From Citrifermentans bemidjiense Bem (GTDB taxonomy: Bacteria > Desulfobacterota > Desulfuromonadia > Geobacterales > Geobacteraceae): a stretch of 64,000 nucleotides of DNA. Position 1 is the first letter of the stretch, and every line of letters begins with the position of its first letter. The stretch is taken from NCBI RefSeq assembly GCF_000020725.1, contig NC_011146.1, positions 1,735,501 through 1,799,500 on the forward strand, in the 5' to 3' direction. A program made the translations under genes and the position numbers. Positions 45,122 through 54,636 of this stretch are shown here, in pieces. The notes under the pieces are model-generated. The model saw nothing but the letters and a program-made list of their open reading frames with translations. It did not search any database and was not told the origin of the DNA.

Positions 45122-45245
45122 CGCCGGGACCTCCCGGCGTGGAACCCCGAACTCCTGAGAATTGCAGCCAATGGCGGGGCCTCTTCACTCCGTTGGTTGG
45201 CGGCATGATAGTTGCTGCACTCTGAAAGCCCAAAACGTCAAACGA
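45122..45245 (+). promoter_or_regulatory. Structured leader of the dsbC-like/pilY1 unit
   Basis: A perfect hairpin CGCCGGGA-CC-TCCCGGCG (45122-45139) is followed by a nested set of pairings: GCAG (45164-45167) with CTGC (45215-45218), CCAA (45168-45171) with TTGG (45197-45200), and CGG (45175-45177) with CCG (45090 + 100, i.e. 45190-45192). It does not match the GEMM c-di-GMP/cGAMP riboswitch pattern. No T-run follows. It may be a leader RNA element, or the first hairpin could be a protein site. Confidence 0.35.
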
Positions 45246-45254
45246 GGTAGATAC

Positions 45255-46049
45255 ATGTCTTGGTTCAAAGGTCTCAAATATCTGGTCGCCGCAGCTTCTG
45301 CCCTCGCGCCCCTGGCGCTCGTCGTCCCCGTCTTCGCCATGTCCGGCGGGTGCGGCGGAGAGTGCGCCTCGTGCCACAGCATCACCTTGCAGGAGGCCGG
45401 CTCGCTCCTGAAGGGGATCGGAGTGGTCAAGGATGTGAAGCCAGCGGAAGTGCGCGGGTTATACGAGGTGACCTTCGAGCAGCAGGGAAACTCCGGAGTC
45501 GCCTATGTCGATTACAGCAAGAAGTACATCATCGCCGGCCAGGCGTTCGACATCGCATCCAGACAGCCGGTGGGGGCGAATGCGCCAGCAGCCAAGCAGC
45601 AGGAACGCCTCGACCCCAAGACCCTTTCCAGCAACGACGCGCTGGTGATGGGAAACCCAAAGGGGAAGAAGAAGCTCTTTGTCTTCACCGACCCCGAGTG
45701 CCCCTACTGCGCCAAGGCGCATGGCGAGTTGAAGAAGCTCGCGGCCCTGGAACCGGATCTTGCCATCTACATCAAACTCTTTCCACTGAAGATGCACCCG
45801 AACGCCTACGACAAGTCAAGGGTGATCCTGGCTGCGAAGTCGCTCGAACTGCTTGAGAACTCCTTCGCAGGCAAGGCGCTTCCTGCCGCCACCGAGGCGA
45901 CGCCGAAGAAACCAGTGGACGAGACCATCCGTTTCGCCGCCGCGGCGGGGATCAACTCCACCCCGACCTTGGTACTGCCGGACGGCCGGGTGCTTCCCGG
46001 CTTCAAGGATGCAGCCACAATGCAAAAGTTGCTGACGGGGACAAACTGA
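45255..46049 (+). CDS. DsbC-like thioredoxin-fold protein with CxxCH motif
   Basis: 264 residues, exported: helix LKYLVAAASALAPLALVVPV then VFA. The mature start carries GGCGGECASCHS with C37-x2-C40-H41, the haem c attachment pattern, plus Cys33. Then comes a DsbC-type dimerisation domain (LYEVTFEQQGNSGVAYVDYS, KYIIAGQAFDI) and a thioredoxin fold with FTDPECPYC (Cys149, Cys152) and the cis-Pro in INSTPTLVLPDG. DsbC proteins shuffle disulfides in the periplasm; a likely client is the Cys-rich PilY1 encoded 62 bases downstream. Start ATG 45255 chosen for its signal peptide and weak GAGG; the frame is open from 45162. Confidence 0.85.
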   Translation: MSWFKGLKYLVAAASALAPLALVVPVFAMSGGCGGECASCHSITLQEAGSLLKGIGVVKDVKPAEVRGLYEVTFEQQGNSGVAYVDYSKKYIIAGQAFDIASRQPVGANAPAAKQQERLDPKTLSSNDALVMGNPKGKKKLFVFTDPECPYCAKAHGELKKLAALEPDLAIYIKLFPLKMHPNAYDKSRVILAAKSLELLENSFAGKALPAATEATPKKPVDETIRFAAAAGINSTPTLVLPDGRVLPGFKDAATMQKLLTGTN

Positions 46050-46111
46050 GGCATCCGCCGCGACCGGCTCGGGTGGAACCTAGGCAGGCGCGTTTTTCAA
46101 AAGGACGAGGT

Positions 46112-49100
46112 ATGCACATGGGAAACCGAATCGAGAAGCTCTTGATAAAGACCGCCTGCCTGATCGCGCTGGCCGCAATGCTCATTCCCGCCGTGGCCTG
46201 CGCGGAGGATGCCGGCAACCCTTACTGCATGGCGCCGCCGTTTATCTCCGGGGGAATCAAGCCGAACCTGCTGATGCTTATCGACAATTCCTCCAGTATG
46301 TATGACATGGGGTACATCGCCGGATCCAACGGGACCGTACCTACCTACAGCTGTGGCAGCAACCTCGTCAGTTCGGCCTACTGCTTCGACAACACCTACG
46401 ACGACACCAAGGAGTACGAAGGGTACTTCTCGACCTTCGACCCCATCGCCAACAGCAGCAACTACCCGTTCTACCAGTACTCCGGCGGGAAATTCTCCGT
46501 GGTCGCAGGGCTTCCCGCCACCGCGGCGGACAACGTCAACATCTTCAAGACCAGCTACGTCTACGTGGCGCTTTCCGGCGACGCCAGCGCCACCCCCTCC
46601 ACCAGGACCGTCTCCACCTTCGTCGCCAGCGGCAAGTTCCTCAACTGGCTTTCCGCTTCCAAGTTCGACATCGAGAAGAAGATCCTCACCGGCGGGAAGT
46701 TCGACCCAACTACGAGCACGCTCAAGGGGGAGTCGAGGGGATGCGTGGGCAGGAGATTCGTGAAGGTGCTCCCGGCCATTCCCAAGCTCTCCTTTGCCGT
46801 CAGGGGGCCCACATCGGTCGAGCCGAACTTCGACCCGCGCACCCAGGGGGGGCAGAGCACCATCGAGATCTTCGAGGGAACCTACAACGCCACCGCTTGC
46901 CAGTGTGCGGTCTACAACTGGAGCAACGGCAGCTACGGCCAGGCCTCAACGGACACGAAGAGTTGCCTGGGCGCCTCGCCCGCGGACAACGCGCTGGCGA
47001 CCCTGAACCATACCCAGCAGACCTGCTACGTGCTGAAGAAGAAGTTCGCCGACCCCACCACCAGCTACGACTCGGACGGCTGGCCCACCACGGGACTCAA
47101 CTTCAACGACATCAAGGTTGCCTGCAACAACGTCTACCTGGACAACAAGAATCCCATCGCGCCCGCGGCCTTGACCGACGAGTCGAACGGCAACTACATC
47201 TGTACCAGCGCGGCGGTGCACGGGATTCCCACCGGGCGCTACATAGGTCCGGGCTCAGACACCACGGGGTTCGTGGGGAGGTGCTGGAACGGCTCTTCCG
47301 ACAAATTCGGCTCGGGGGCCGGATCCGACACCTGCATCAAGCGTGAGATCCTGCACTACTGCATGGGGACGAACTTCGCCGAGGTAACCGACCCCACCAG
47401 CATCATCCCCAGTAGCGGCAATATCCCCGCCGTCATCATGGACGCGGGGGTGCGAGCCATCGGGGCGCCGGTCGGGGTGTTCGATGCCAAGGTCGCCGTC
47501 ACTTCAGCGCCCAGCGGGTTGGTGCAGCAGTTCTCCGAGGATATACGCTTCGGCGCCATGAAGTTCAACGACTTCGGCTCGACCACGGAGTGCGGCAGCA
47601 CCGCGCTTCCTTGCCCCGCAAGCGGCGTGACCAACAAGGACGCCAGCATGATGATGACGAACTCCTACATAGGGTCGTCCATCGGCGACCACAGCTCCGG
47701 AATCGTCAAGGACATAGACGACGTTGTGGCCAAGACCTGGACTCCCTTCGCCGAGGGGTACTACAACGCTATCGCCTACTTCGTCAAGGACGCCACCGCT
47801 ACCACACCGACGCTGAGCTCCACCAAGTTCACTGCGCGGACCACGGCGCCCGCTTCGATCGCGGCGCCGGTCAACAGCACCGACTTCGACGCCAACAGAA
47901 ACCCGATTCAGTTTCGCTGCCAGCAGAACAACATCCTGATCATCACCGACGGCTCCTCAACGGCAGACCAGAACGCCACCGTGATGGGCAAGGTGCTGGA
48001 GGGGGGGACCGACGGCGTCTTCCGCGATCCCAGCACCACGGCTGAGGCGACCACTTGCGGGAGCTACTCCGGCAGTCCTTTCCTCCACGACCTGAGCTAC
48101 TTCGCCAAGCACCGCAACATCTTCAACCCGAGCCAGGTCTGCGATCCGGTCGGTACCGATCTGTGCGAGGCGGCGCAGACAATCAAGACGCACGTGGTCT
48201 TCAACGCCCCACCCAGTAGCAACACCACCGACGTGTGCGACTCCTATAACCAGATGAGGTTGACGGCCCTAAACGGCGGCACCACCGTGAACAGCGCCGC
48301 CGACCCAGCCGACTTGCGCACCGCACTGAAAACGGCCCTGGAGAACGTCGCCGCCGGCGCCTCCTCCGGTACCGCCGCCTCCATCCTCAGCAACAGCGAG
48401 GGGAGCGGGGCCAACATCCTGCAGGCGGTGTTCTTCCCGAAGAAGGTTTTCGAGAGCCAGACCAGCGTCGACTGGATCGGAGAGATGCAGAACCTGTGGT
48501 ACTTCGTCGACCCCCAGATCAGCCATAGCACCATCAGGGAAGACACCCCCCCGGGCGACCTGCTGAAGCTCAACCTCCAGCACGACAAGGTGGTGAGCTT
48601 CCGCTTCAGCACCGCCGACAACACCACCTACGGCTACCTGTCCCAAGACACAAACGGCGACGGCATAGCGGACACGGCCGAGACGAAGGTGGACGCGGAC
48701 GACGTCAACAGCCTCTGGCGCGCCGGCAAGATCCTCCACGCCCGCAACGTGCTCTCCGATCCCAGGAACCTCTACACCCCGCTCATCAGCGGCGGGACGG
48801 AGCTGGGCAGCACCGGGCTGATGCGTTTCAGCTACGGCGAGGGGGATCCGGTGCGGCCGGACCATTCCACGCTCTTGACCCCTTACCTGCAGGCGAGCTC
48901 CGCGGCCAACGCCCGCGACATCATGAAGTACGTCCAGGGTTTCGATAACGCCACCATGCGCAGCCGGACCGTCAAGAAGTGGGGTATTCCCGCAGGCACC
49001 GTGGGGAGCTCGACCTACCTCGACGACGCCAGGTTGAGGGGGATCGGCGTGTGGAAGCTGGGGGATATCATCTCCTCGACCCCGCGCATCCAGTCGGTCA

Positions 49101-50824
49101 GCAAGCTGAACACCTACAACCTCCCCGCACCCAGCGGCTACAGCGACAGTTCTTACAGCTCGTACATCGGCTCCAACGAGTACAAAGGGCGCGGCATGGT
49201 CTACGTGGGGGCCAACGACGGCATGATGCACGCCTTCAAGCTGGGGCTCTTGCGGGTGAACGCCAGCGGCTTCGAAAAGGCAAGCATCGACCCCGACCCG
49301 GACCTCGGCAAGGAGATGTGGGCCTACATCCCGAAGAACGTGCTCCCCTATCTCAACTACTACCCGGCCTCCAACTACCATCACCTCTACTACGTGGATG
49401 GGGCGAGCCTTCTTTTCGACGCCAGCATAGGCACACGTACCGCCGCGTCGGGCGGGTGCACAGCCGCCAACTACTGGGAGTGCACGAAGCTCTCCTCGGT
49501 GGTCGACAGCAGCAACAACCTGAACAGCGGCAACACCTGGAGAAGCGTCCTGATCGGCGGGATGGGGTTGGGCGGCGCCTCGACCAAGACCTGCGCCAGC
49601 GGGTCCAACTGCGTGCAGACACCGATTACAGATCCCGCCAACGGCAGTCTCGGGTTCGGCTACTCGTCCTACTTCGCCTTGGACGTCACCACCCCGGCCT
49701 CTCCCAAGCTGCTTTGGGAGTTCAACCATGCCGATCTCGGGTTTGCCACCTCCGGCCCGGCAATCATCCGGGTAGGACCCAGCAATACCAATGGGCACTG
49801 GTATGCCGTCTTCGGCTCCGGCCCCACCGGCCCGGTCGACACCGAGAACAACCAGTTTATGGGGCGCTCCAACCAGACCCTCAAGTTCTTCATAGTCGAC
49901 CTGCTGACCGGGAATCTGGAACACACCATCGACACCGGTATAACGGACGCCTTTGCCGGCTCGATGATTGGGTCGGCCATAGATGCAGACCGTTGGAACC
50001 AAGGCGTCACCGGCAATTATCAGGACGACGCCATCTACGTCGGGTACACCAAGAAGGTCTCCGGCACCCCCGACACCTGGACCAACGGCGGCGTGATCAG
50101 GATCATGACCAAGGAGAGCTCCACCCCCTCAACGTGGGGGTGGAGCTCGGTGATCGAAAACACCGGCCCGGTTGTCACGGCCATTGCCAGACTGCAGGAC
50201 CGCAAAAACAAGAGGCTCTGGCTCTACTTCGGCACCGGCAGGTACTACTACCGCTACGGCAGCACAGTCGATGACTTCAGTTCCAGGCGCGCCATCTACG
50301 GCATCAAGGAACCTTGCTACAACACCAACGGACGTCCGGGGAACTACCTCGACAAAGACTGCTCGGCGACCATAACCAGCGGGGTTACCAACCAGTCCGA
50401 TTCTGTAACCGCCGTTGGCGCCGGCGGCTGGAAGATCGACCTGGCCAACTCCACGACCGCCAACGGCGCCGAGCGAGTGGTGACCGACGCGGTGGCGCTA
50501 ACCAACGGGACCGTGTTCTTCACCTCCTTCGCGCCGACGGCCGACGCCTGCGGTTTCGGTGGGAACTCGTATCTCTGGGGGCTCGATTATGGCACAGGCG
50601 GACGACCCGATGATGCGGCGCTGGTCGGCAAGGCGCTGATCCAGCTCTCCACCGGCGAGTTCAAGGAGGTGGATCTCGCCGAGGCCTTCGGCGCCGGTTC
50701 AGCTCGACTGGGGCGGGTAACGGGAATCCCGATGACCGGGAAGCCTCCGGCTGACGCCTTCCCCATTGTGACCAAGAGCGGCAACAAGCCGGTCAAGCGG
50801 ATCATGCACATACAGGAGCGGTAA
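46112..50824 (+). CDS. pilY1: PilY1-type pilus tip adhesin
   Basis: 1570 residues, larger than Pseudomonas PilY1 (about 1160). Signal peptide ending AVACAED. The N-terminal part is a von Willebrand A-like domain with a DxSxS metal site in LMLIDNSSSMYD (Asp58, Ser60, Ser62) and many Cys. The last 600 residues or so form the PilY1 beta-propeller, marked by GRGMVYVGANDGMMHAFKLG, EMWAYIPKNVLPYL and a series of PQQ-like repeats. A calcium-loop-like DTNGDGIAD lies at 846-854. PilY1 caps the pilus with the minor pilins and helps adhesion and extension. ATG 46112 or 46118 could start it; both are near AAGGACGAGG. Its stop overlaps the next start by one base. Confidence 0.93.
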   Translation: MHMGNRIEKLLIKTACLIALAAMLIPAVACAEDAGNPYCMAPPFISGGIKPNLLMLIDNSSSMYDMGYIAGSNGTVPTYSCGSNLVSSAYCFDNTYDDTKEYEGYFSTFDPIANSSNYPFYQYSGGKFSVVAGLPATAADNVNIFKTSYVYVALSGDASATPSTRTVSTFVASGKFLNWLSASKFDIEKKILTGGKFDPTTSTLKGESRGCVGRRFVKVLPAIPKLSFAVRGPTSVEPNFDPRTQGGQSTIEIFEGTYNATACQCAVYNWSNGSYGQASTDTKSCLGASPADNALATLNHTQQTCYVLKKKFADPTTSYDSDGWPTTGLNFNDIKVACNNVYLDNKNPIAPAALTDESNGNYICTSAAVHGIPTGRYIGPGSDTTGFVGRCWNGSSDKFGSGAGSDTCIKREILHYCMGTNFAEVTDPTSIIPSSGNIPAVIMDAGVRAIGAPVGVFDAKVAVTSAPSGLVQQFSEDIRFGAMKFNDFGSTTECGSTALPCPASGVTNKDASMMMTNSYIGSSIGDHSSGIVKDIDDVVAKTWTPFAEGYYNAIAYFVKDATATTPTLSSTKFTARTTAPASIAAPVNSTDFDANRNPIQFRCQQNNILIITDGSSTADQNATVMGKVLEGGTDGVFRDPSTTAEATTCGSYSGSPFLHDLSYFAKHRNIFNPSQVCDPVGTDLCEAAQTIKTHVVFNAPPSSNTTDVCDSYNQMRLTALNGGTTVNSAADPADLRTALKTALENVAAGASSGTAASILSNSEGSGANILQAVFFPKKVFESQTSVDWIGEMQNLWYFVDPQISHSTIREDTPPGDLLKLNLQHDKVVSFRFSTADNTTYGYLSQDTNGDGIADTAETKVDADDVNSLWRAGKILHARNVLSDPRNLYTPLISGGTELGSTGLMRFSYGEGDPVRPDHSTLLTPYLQASSAANARDIMKYVQGFDNATMRSRTVKKWGIPAGTVGSSTYLDDARLRGIGVWKLGDIISSTPRIQSVSKLNTYNLPAPSGYSDSSYSSYIGSNEYKGRGMVYVGANDGMMHAFKLGLLRVNASGFEKASIDPDPDLGKEMWAYIPKNVLPYLNYYPASNYHHLYYVDGASLLFDASIGTRTAASGGCTAANYWECTKLSSVVDSSNNLNSGNTWRSVLIGGMGLGGASTKTCASGSNCVQTPITDPANGSLGFGYSSYFALDVTTPASPKLLWEFNHADLGFATSGPAIIRVGPSNTNGHWYAVFGSGPTGPVDTENNQFMGRSNQTLKFFIVDLLTGNLEHTIDTGITDAFAGSMIGSAIDADRWNQGVTGNYQDDAIYVGYTKKVSGTPDTWTNGGVIRIMTKESSTPSTWGWSSVIENTGPVVTAIARLQDRKNKRLWLYFGTGRYYYRYGSTVDDFSSRRAIYGIKEPCYNTNGRPGNYLDKDCSATITSGVTNQSDSVTAVGAGGWKIDLANSTTANGAERVVTDAVALTNGTVFFTSFAPTADACGFGGNSYLWGLDYGTGGRPDDAALVGKALIQLSTGEFKEVDLAEAFGAGSARLGRVTGIPMTGKPPADAFPIVTKSGNKPVKRIMHIQER

Positions 50825-51309
50825 TGAGGGGAGAGCGAGGTTTTTCGCTGATCGAAATGGTGGTGGTGCTGGCCATCATCGGCACCCTGCTCGGCATTGG
50901 GAGCATGCAGTTCGGCCGCATGCAGAAAAAGTCGAGCATTGAGCAGCAGACCAGGACCATCTACGCCAAGATGACCGAGATGCGCGTCGAGGCCCTCTAC
51001 ACTAAGCAGGCGCGCACCTTGGTGCTCGGAGACCGGAGGCTGACAGTCTACGCGAGCTCCGACGGGAGCGGTCCTGCGCTTCAGGTGCAGCAACTTCCGT
51101 TCGCAGCCACCATGGGCGCCGACGACCGCGTCAGCTTCGAGGCCAGCGGCCTGATGACAGGGGGCGACCGCGCCCTCTGCGTGGAACCCGGTGGGGTGGC
51201 GGAGAACCCAGGAAATATCGACAGCGTCGTGGTGACCGCTGCCAAGGCCTATATGGGAAAAAGAAACTCGGGAGGAGCCTGTGTCCCAACACAAATTGTT
51301 GCCAAATAA
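50824..51309 (+). CDS. Minor pilin, FimU/GspH type (set 1)
   Basis: 161 residues. Prepilin leader MRGERG cut before FSLIEMVVVLAIIGTLLGIG, with Glu5, the type IV prepilin mark. The rest resembles GspH/FimU, with RMQKKSSIEQQTRTIYAKM after the helix and a C-terminal Cys loop (GGACVPTQIVAK). FimU joins PilV, W and X to the pilus at the tip complex. Its start overlaps the pilY1 stop by one base, and its end overlaps the PilV gene by 29 bases. Confidence 0.9.
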   Translation: MRGERGFSLIEMVVVLAIIGTLLGIGSMQFGRMQKKSSIEQQTRTIYAKMTEMRVEALYTKQARTLVLGDRRLTVYASSDGSGPALQVQQLPFAATMGADDRVSFEASGLMTGGDRALCVEPGGVAENPGNIDSVVVTAAKAYMGKRNSGGACVPTQIVAK

Positions 51310-51694
51310 CAGCGGGTTCACGCTGGTCGAGCTCATGGTCGCCCTGCTGATCGCCATGGTCGGGATGTTTGGGGTGCTGGAGACCATCAACGTCTCCCTG
51401 CAACAAACAAGCAAGAACGAGCTGCGCAACGAGGGGGTGAAGCTGGGGGAGAAATACATGGCCGAGTTTAGGGGGACCCCCTTCGATAGCATCGTCGGTC
51501 CCTACGCCTTCGTAAACGTGACCACCAGCGTCCGCGGAGCGAAGAAAACCTTTGTCGTCGAGCGCTCCGCGGCCACCATGGCTGAAAGCACCCCGGGGAC
51601 TGCATCGAGTAAGCAGCTCACCGTGGTGGTCAAATGGGCCTATAGAAACATGACCTCGCAAAACCGCGTCGTCTCGGTGGTGGCCAGGCCATGA
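51281..51694 (+). CDS. Minor pilin, PilV type (set 1)
   Basis: 137 residues from a GTG start inside the FimU gene. Leader MSQHKLLPNNSG cut before FTLVELMVALLIAMVGMFGV, with Glu5 of the mature pilin. The following LRNEGVKLGEKYMAEFRGTP and the C-terminal VKWAYRNMTSQNRVVSVV match PilV-type pilins. ATG of the next gene overlaps its stop (ATGA), so translation is coupled. Confidence 0.9.
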   Translation: MSQHKLLPNNSGFTLVELMVALLIAMVGMFGVLETINVSLQQTSKNELRNEGVKLGEKYMAEFRGTPFDSIVGPYAFVNVTTSVRGAKKTFVVERSAATMAESTPGTASSKQLTVVVKWAYRNMTSQNRVVSVVARP

Positions 51695-52893
51695 GCGGAC
51701 GCGGGGGATTCGAAATGCTGAGGAACAGCCGTGGTTATTCGCTGGTCGAACTGATCGTGGTGATGGCGATCTTCGTTGCCGTGTTGGTGGTCACTTCGAA
51801 CGGATTCAAGACGGTGCTGACCCAGATGGGGTCGCAGTCCAAGCTCCTGGAGACGGATATCGGCAACGTGGTCGGGCTCGAGGTGCTCCGTTCCGATTTG
51901 CAGAGCGCAGGCTACGGGCTCCCCTGGACCTTCCAGAATACGCCCGGCGCCGATTACACCGAGGTAAATAGCGGCGTCACCACCATGCCGGTCGGGGCGC
52001 CTTTCTGGGAGAGCGGGAAAAGCCCGAGCAGCTACAACGATGCTCCCGACAAGGTGCCGCGCGCCGTGCAGAGCGAGGACACCGCCTTCAACAAGGTGGG
52101 AAGCGTGGGCTCCAAATACCTGGTGCTGAAATCGCTGACCCTGCTGCCGGAGGCGACGCCCAAGAAATGGATCACCGTCACCTACAGCAATACATCAAAG
52201 AACGAGTCGAAATGGAACGATCCCATCCGTTCCTTCGCCACCACGGGCTCCCCAGCGGAGCGGGTCATGGTGATCAGGAATGTCTTTGTTGACGGGATAC
52301 CGACCAAGCAAATGCAGGTGATGAGCGGCAGCGGCGCCTTCTCCGCCCCATTCAGCACATACACCACCTTGACGCTTCCACATAGCTCGGGTGACGTCTT
52401 CGAGGTCTACGGAGTTGCTAAGGCCAGTTCGCTTAGGATGCCCTTCAACCGCGCCGACTACTATGTGCGCACCCCACCCACTCCCCCTCCGGCCTGCGCC
52501 CCCAACACCGGGGTGCTGTACAAGGCGTACCTGAACCAGACGAGTGGGTTCACCGAACTGCCGCTTCTCGATTGCGTGGCGGATATGCAGGTGGTCTATG
52601 GACTGGGCCCGGTGGGATCGACCGAGGTGAACCTGCACCAGGCGGCCCCACCTGCCACCGCCAAGGACATCCGCGAACAGGTCAAGGAGATACGGCTCTA
52701 CATCCTGGCGCATACCGGTAGGAAGGACAGCGGCTACACCCATCCAAGCAGGCAGGTCGTGGTGGGAGAGGACTTCGGCGGAGGGGTGGTGGGAAGGAGC
52801 TTCGACCTGCAGAACGTGATCGGTACAGGGTGGCAGAACTACCGCTGGAAGCTGTACTCCATAGTCGTGCGACCGCAGAACCTCATACAATAG
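51691..52893 (+). CDS. Minor pilin, PilW type (set 1)
   Basis: 400 residues. Leader ends RNSRG before YSLVELIVVMAIFVAVLVVT, Glu5 present. The large C-terminal domain includes LLETDIGNVVGLEVLRSDLQ, DCVADMQVVYGL, VKEIRLYILAHTGRKDSGYT and an end YRWKLYSIVVRPQNL, as in PilW. The protein is closely paralogous to the PilW of the second set. The first ATG overlaps the PilV stop; a second ATG at 51715 would give a shorter leader of seven residues and is also possible. Confidence 0.9.
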   Translation: MSGRGGFEMLRNSRGYSLVELIVVMAIFVAVLVVTSNGFKTVLTQMGSQSKLLETDIGNVVGLEVLRSDLQSAGYGLPWTFQNTPGADYTEVNSGVTTMPVGAPFWESGKSPSSYNDAPDKVPRAVQSEDTAFNKVGSVGSKYLVLKSLTLLPEATPKKWITVTYSNTSKNESKWNDPIRSFATTGSPAERVMVIRNVFVDGIPTKQMQVMSGSGAFSAPFSTYTTLTLPHSSGDVFEVYGVAKASSLRMPFNRADYYVRTPPTPPPACAPNTGVLYKAYLNQTSGFTELPLLDCVADMQVVYGLGPVGSTEVNLHQAAPPATAKDIREQVKEIRLYILAHTGRKDSGYTHPSRQVVVGEDFGGGVVGRSFDLQNVIGTGWQNYRWKLYSIVVRPQNLIQ

Positions 52894-52907
52894 AGCTGGG
52901 TACTTTT

Positions 52908-53528
52908 ATGAAAAAGTTAGGCAACGAAGATGGTATCGCGCTGGTGACGGCACTGATGTTCACGCTCATCTGCCTGGGGATCGTGGCGGCGCTGATGCAG
53001 ATGCTGCTGCTCCAGACCAAGCTCTCCGGGAGCCAGAAGAACTACCGCAACGCCCTGGAGGCCTCCTATGGCGGCACCGAACTGCTCACCCGCGAATTTA
53101 TCCCCAAGCTGTTCAGCAACTATTCGAGCGGGATCGGGCCGCTGATTACCGCTTACAACACGAGCGGGATCGGTGATATCGGTTTGGTGGCGAGCAGTTC
53201 GCTAAAGGTGAAACTCAATACCGCCACCGACGATTGGGGCACTCTCTCCAAGACCCTCGATGCCAAGGACGCTCCAGACCTTCAGTTCACCCTGAAGTCG
53301 CTCGACACCGCCGGCAACTTCAAGGTCTACGCCAAGATCGTCGATACCGTCCCGGGGAACTCCGACACCACCGGGATCGACTATCTGGACAGCGGGGCAG
53401 GGGTGGCGGGGACTGGGGCAGGGATCTCTCCAAAGCACAACCCCGTGATCTACACTCTGGAGGTGCGCGGCGAACGCGCCAACAACCCGAAGGAGAAGGC
53501 ACTCCTTTCGGTGCTCTACGCCTACTAA
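52908..53528 (+). CDS. Minor pilin, PilX/GspK type (set 1)
   Basis: 206 residues. MKKLGNEDG precedes IALVTALMFTLICLGIVAAL; position 5 after the cut is Thr, not Glu, as in PilX/GspK tip pilins, which lack Glu5. It ends KALLSVLYAY, the same ending as the second-set PilX. ATG 52908 is chosen, the frame being open from 52830. It is the last gene before a strong terminator, closing the pilY1 unit. Confidence 0.87.
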   Translation: MKKLGNEDGIALVTALMFTLICLGIVAALMQMLLLQTKLSGSQKNYRNALEASYGGTELLTREFIPKLFSNYSSGIGPLITAYNTSGIGDIGLVASSSLKVKLNTATDDWGTLSKTLDAKDAPDLQFTLKSLDTAGNFKVYAKIVDTVPGNSDTTGIDYLDSGAGVAGTGAGISPKHNPVIYTLEVRGERANNPKEKALLSVLYAY

Positions 53529-53571
53529 CGGCAGCCTGACTCCTACCTTTTTCTCACACCCTCTCCAACGA

Positions 53572-53601
53572 AACCCTCCCCTTGCCGGGAGGGTTTTTTT
53601 T
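53572..53601 (+). terminator. Rho-independent terminator after minor pilin set 1
   Basis: AACCCTCCC (53572-53580), loop CTTGCC, GGGAGGGTT (53587-53595), with eight T in all. A perfect stem 43 bases after the PilX stop. It separates the two pilin sets into different transcripts. Confidence 0.95.
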
Positions 53602-53735
53602 GCAGCAATCGCCTCCTGCGCTTTCCAGAATTGCCCCGCCGACCTTTTTATTTTTTACCTTGCTGCTACTATTGGAAAGTTCAAATTTAATCTGCAGGGT
53701 GCGCCATGCGCCGTGGGCAGCTTAGAGGCGGAGGG

Positions 53736-54248
53736 ATGATGCAGTCACGCGGCTTTTCACTCATTGAGCTGCTCATGATAATGGGCATCCTCTCCATCCT
53801 GTACGCCATCGGGACCCTAAGTTTTAACACCTACCAGAAACGCTACCGGGCCGAGGCCCAGACCAGGTTCCTCTTCTCCGAGATACAGAAGGCACGTGCA
53901 GACGCCATCTGTCAGAGGAGGGGGGCCAGGATCAAGGTCTACCACGACCGTTTCGAGCGTTACTCCACATACCAAGACGACACCAGCGGGGTTAAGCCGC
54001 TGCAGAGCCATCCGCTCACCTTCCCGGTGGTCTGGGAGGCTCCAAGCGCTAACGGCGAACGCTACATGATCGACTTCGAACCGCGGGGGATCATAGACAC
54101 CGCCGCAAGTTCCGGTGGCTCCATTTGCATCGACGACAATGCCGCCTCGGCAGCCGTGGACAGCATCAAAATCTTCTCAACCAGGATCAGCATAGGTAAA
54201 AAGGGGCAGGGAAATGAATGCAGGAGCGCCAATATCACGGTCAAATAG
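53736..54248 (+). CDS. Minor pilin, FimU/GspH type (set 2)
   Basis: 170 residues. MMQSRG precedes FSLIELLMIMGILSILYAIG, with Glu5. The helix continues into YRAEAQTRFLFSEIQKARAD, typical of GspH/FimT pilins, and it ends in a Cys-containing RSANITVK tail like set 1. ATG 53736 has AGAGG 7 bases upstream; ATG 53739 and the frame-opening ATG 53706 are alternatives. It starts the second minor pilin set, 135 bases after the terminator of the first, so it should have its own promoter in the AT-rich gap (53640-53700), where I saw no consensus element. Confidence 0.9.
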   Translation: MMQSRGFSLIELLMIMGILSILYAIGTLSFNTYQKRYRAEAQTRFLFSEIQKARADAICQRRGARIKVYHDRFERYSTYQDDTSGVKPLQSHPLTFPVVWEAPSANGERYMIDFEPRGIIDTAASSGGSICIDDNAASAAVDSIKIFSTRISIGKKGQGNECRSANITVK

Positions 54249-54636
54249 CCTCGGCTTCACCTTGATAGAGGTGCTGATGGCGATGTCGGTGCTCACTGTC
54301 GGGCTCCTTGGGCTATTGCAGTCGCTGCAGCTGGGCTACCGGCAAAACCTGCGCGACCGGATGCGGAATGAGGCTGTCCAGGTCGCCGAGGAGCAGATGC
54401 ACGATCTGCGCAGGATCCCTTTCGATGAGATCGTCGGCTTCAAGAGGGATATCCCGAAAAAGATCGGAGGTCGGGAGATGCCGTTCGAGGCGGCGGGAAC
54501 GGTAGATGACATCGGATCCACCGGTTCCACGGCGCGCCCCGCCAAGAAGCTGAGGGTGACGGTTTCGTGGACAGTCCACGGGGAGCGCTTCAACCACGAG
54601 ATTTTCACAGTGAGGACCAGGAGATCCGATGAGTAA
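54214..54636 (+). CDS. Minor pilin, PilV type (set 2)
   Basis: 140 residues, start inside the previous gene. Leader MNAGAPISRSNSLG before FTLIEVLMAMSVLTVGLLGL, Glu5 present. After the helix LRDRMRNEAVQVAEEQMHDL and RIPFDEI parallel the set 1 PilV (LRNEGVKLGEKYMAEF, TPFDSI). The next gene starts 8 bases before its stop. Confidence 0.9.
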   Translation: MNAGAPISRSNSLGFTLIEVLMAMSVLTVGLLGLLQSLQLGYRQNLRDRMRNEAVQVAEEQMHDLRRIPFDEIVGFKRDIPKKIGGREMPFEAAGTVDDIGSTGSTARPAKKLRVTVSWTVHGERFNHEIFTVRTRRSDE

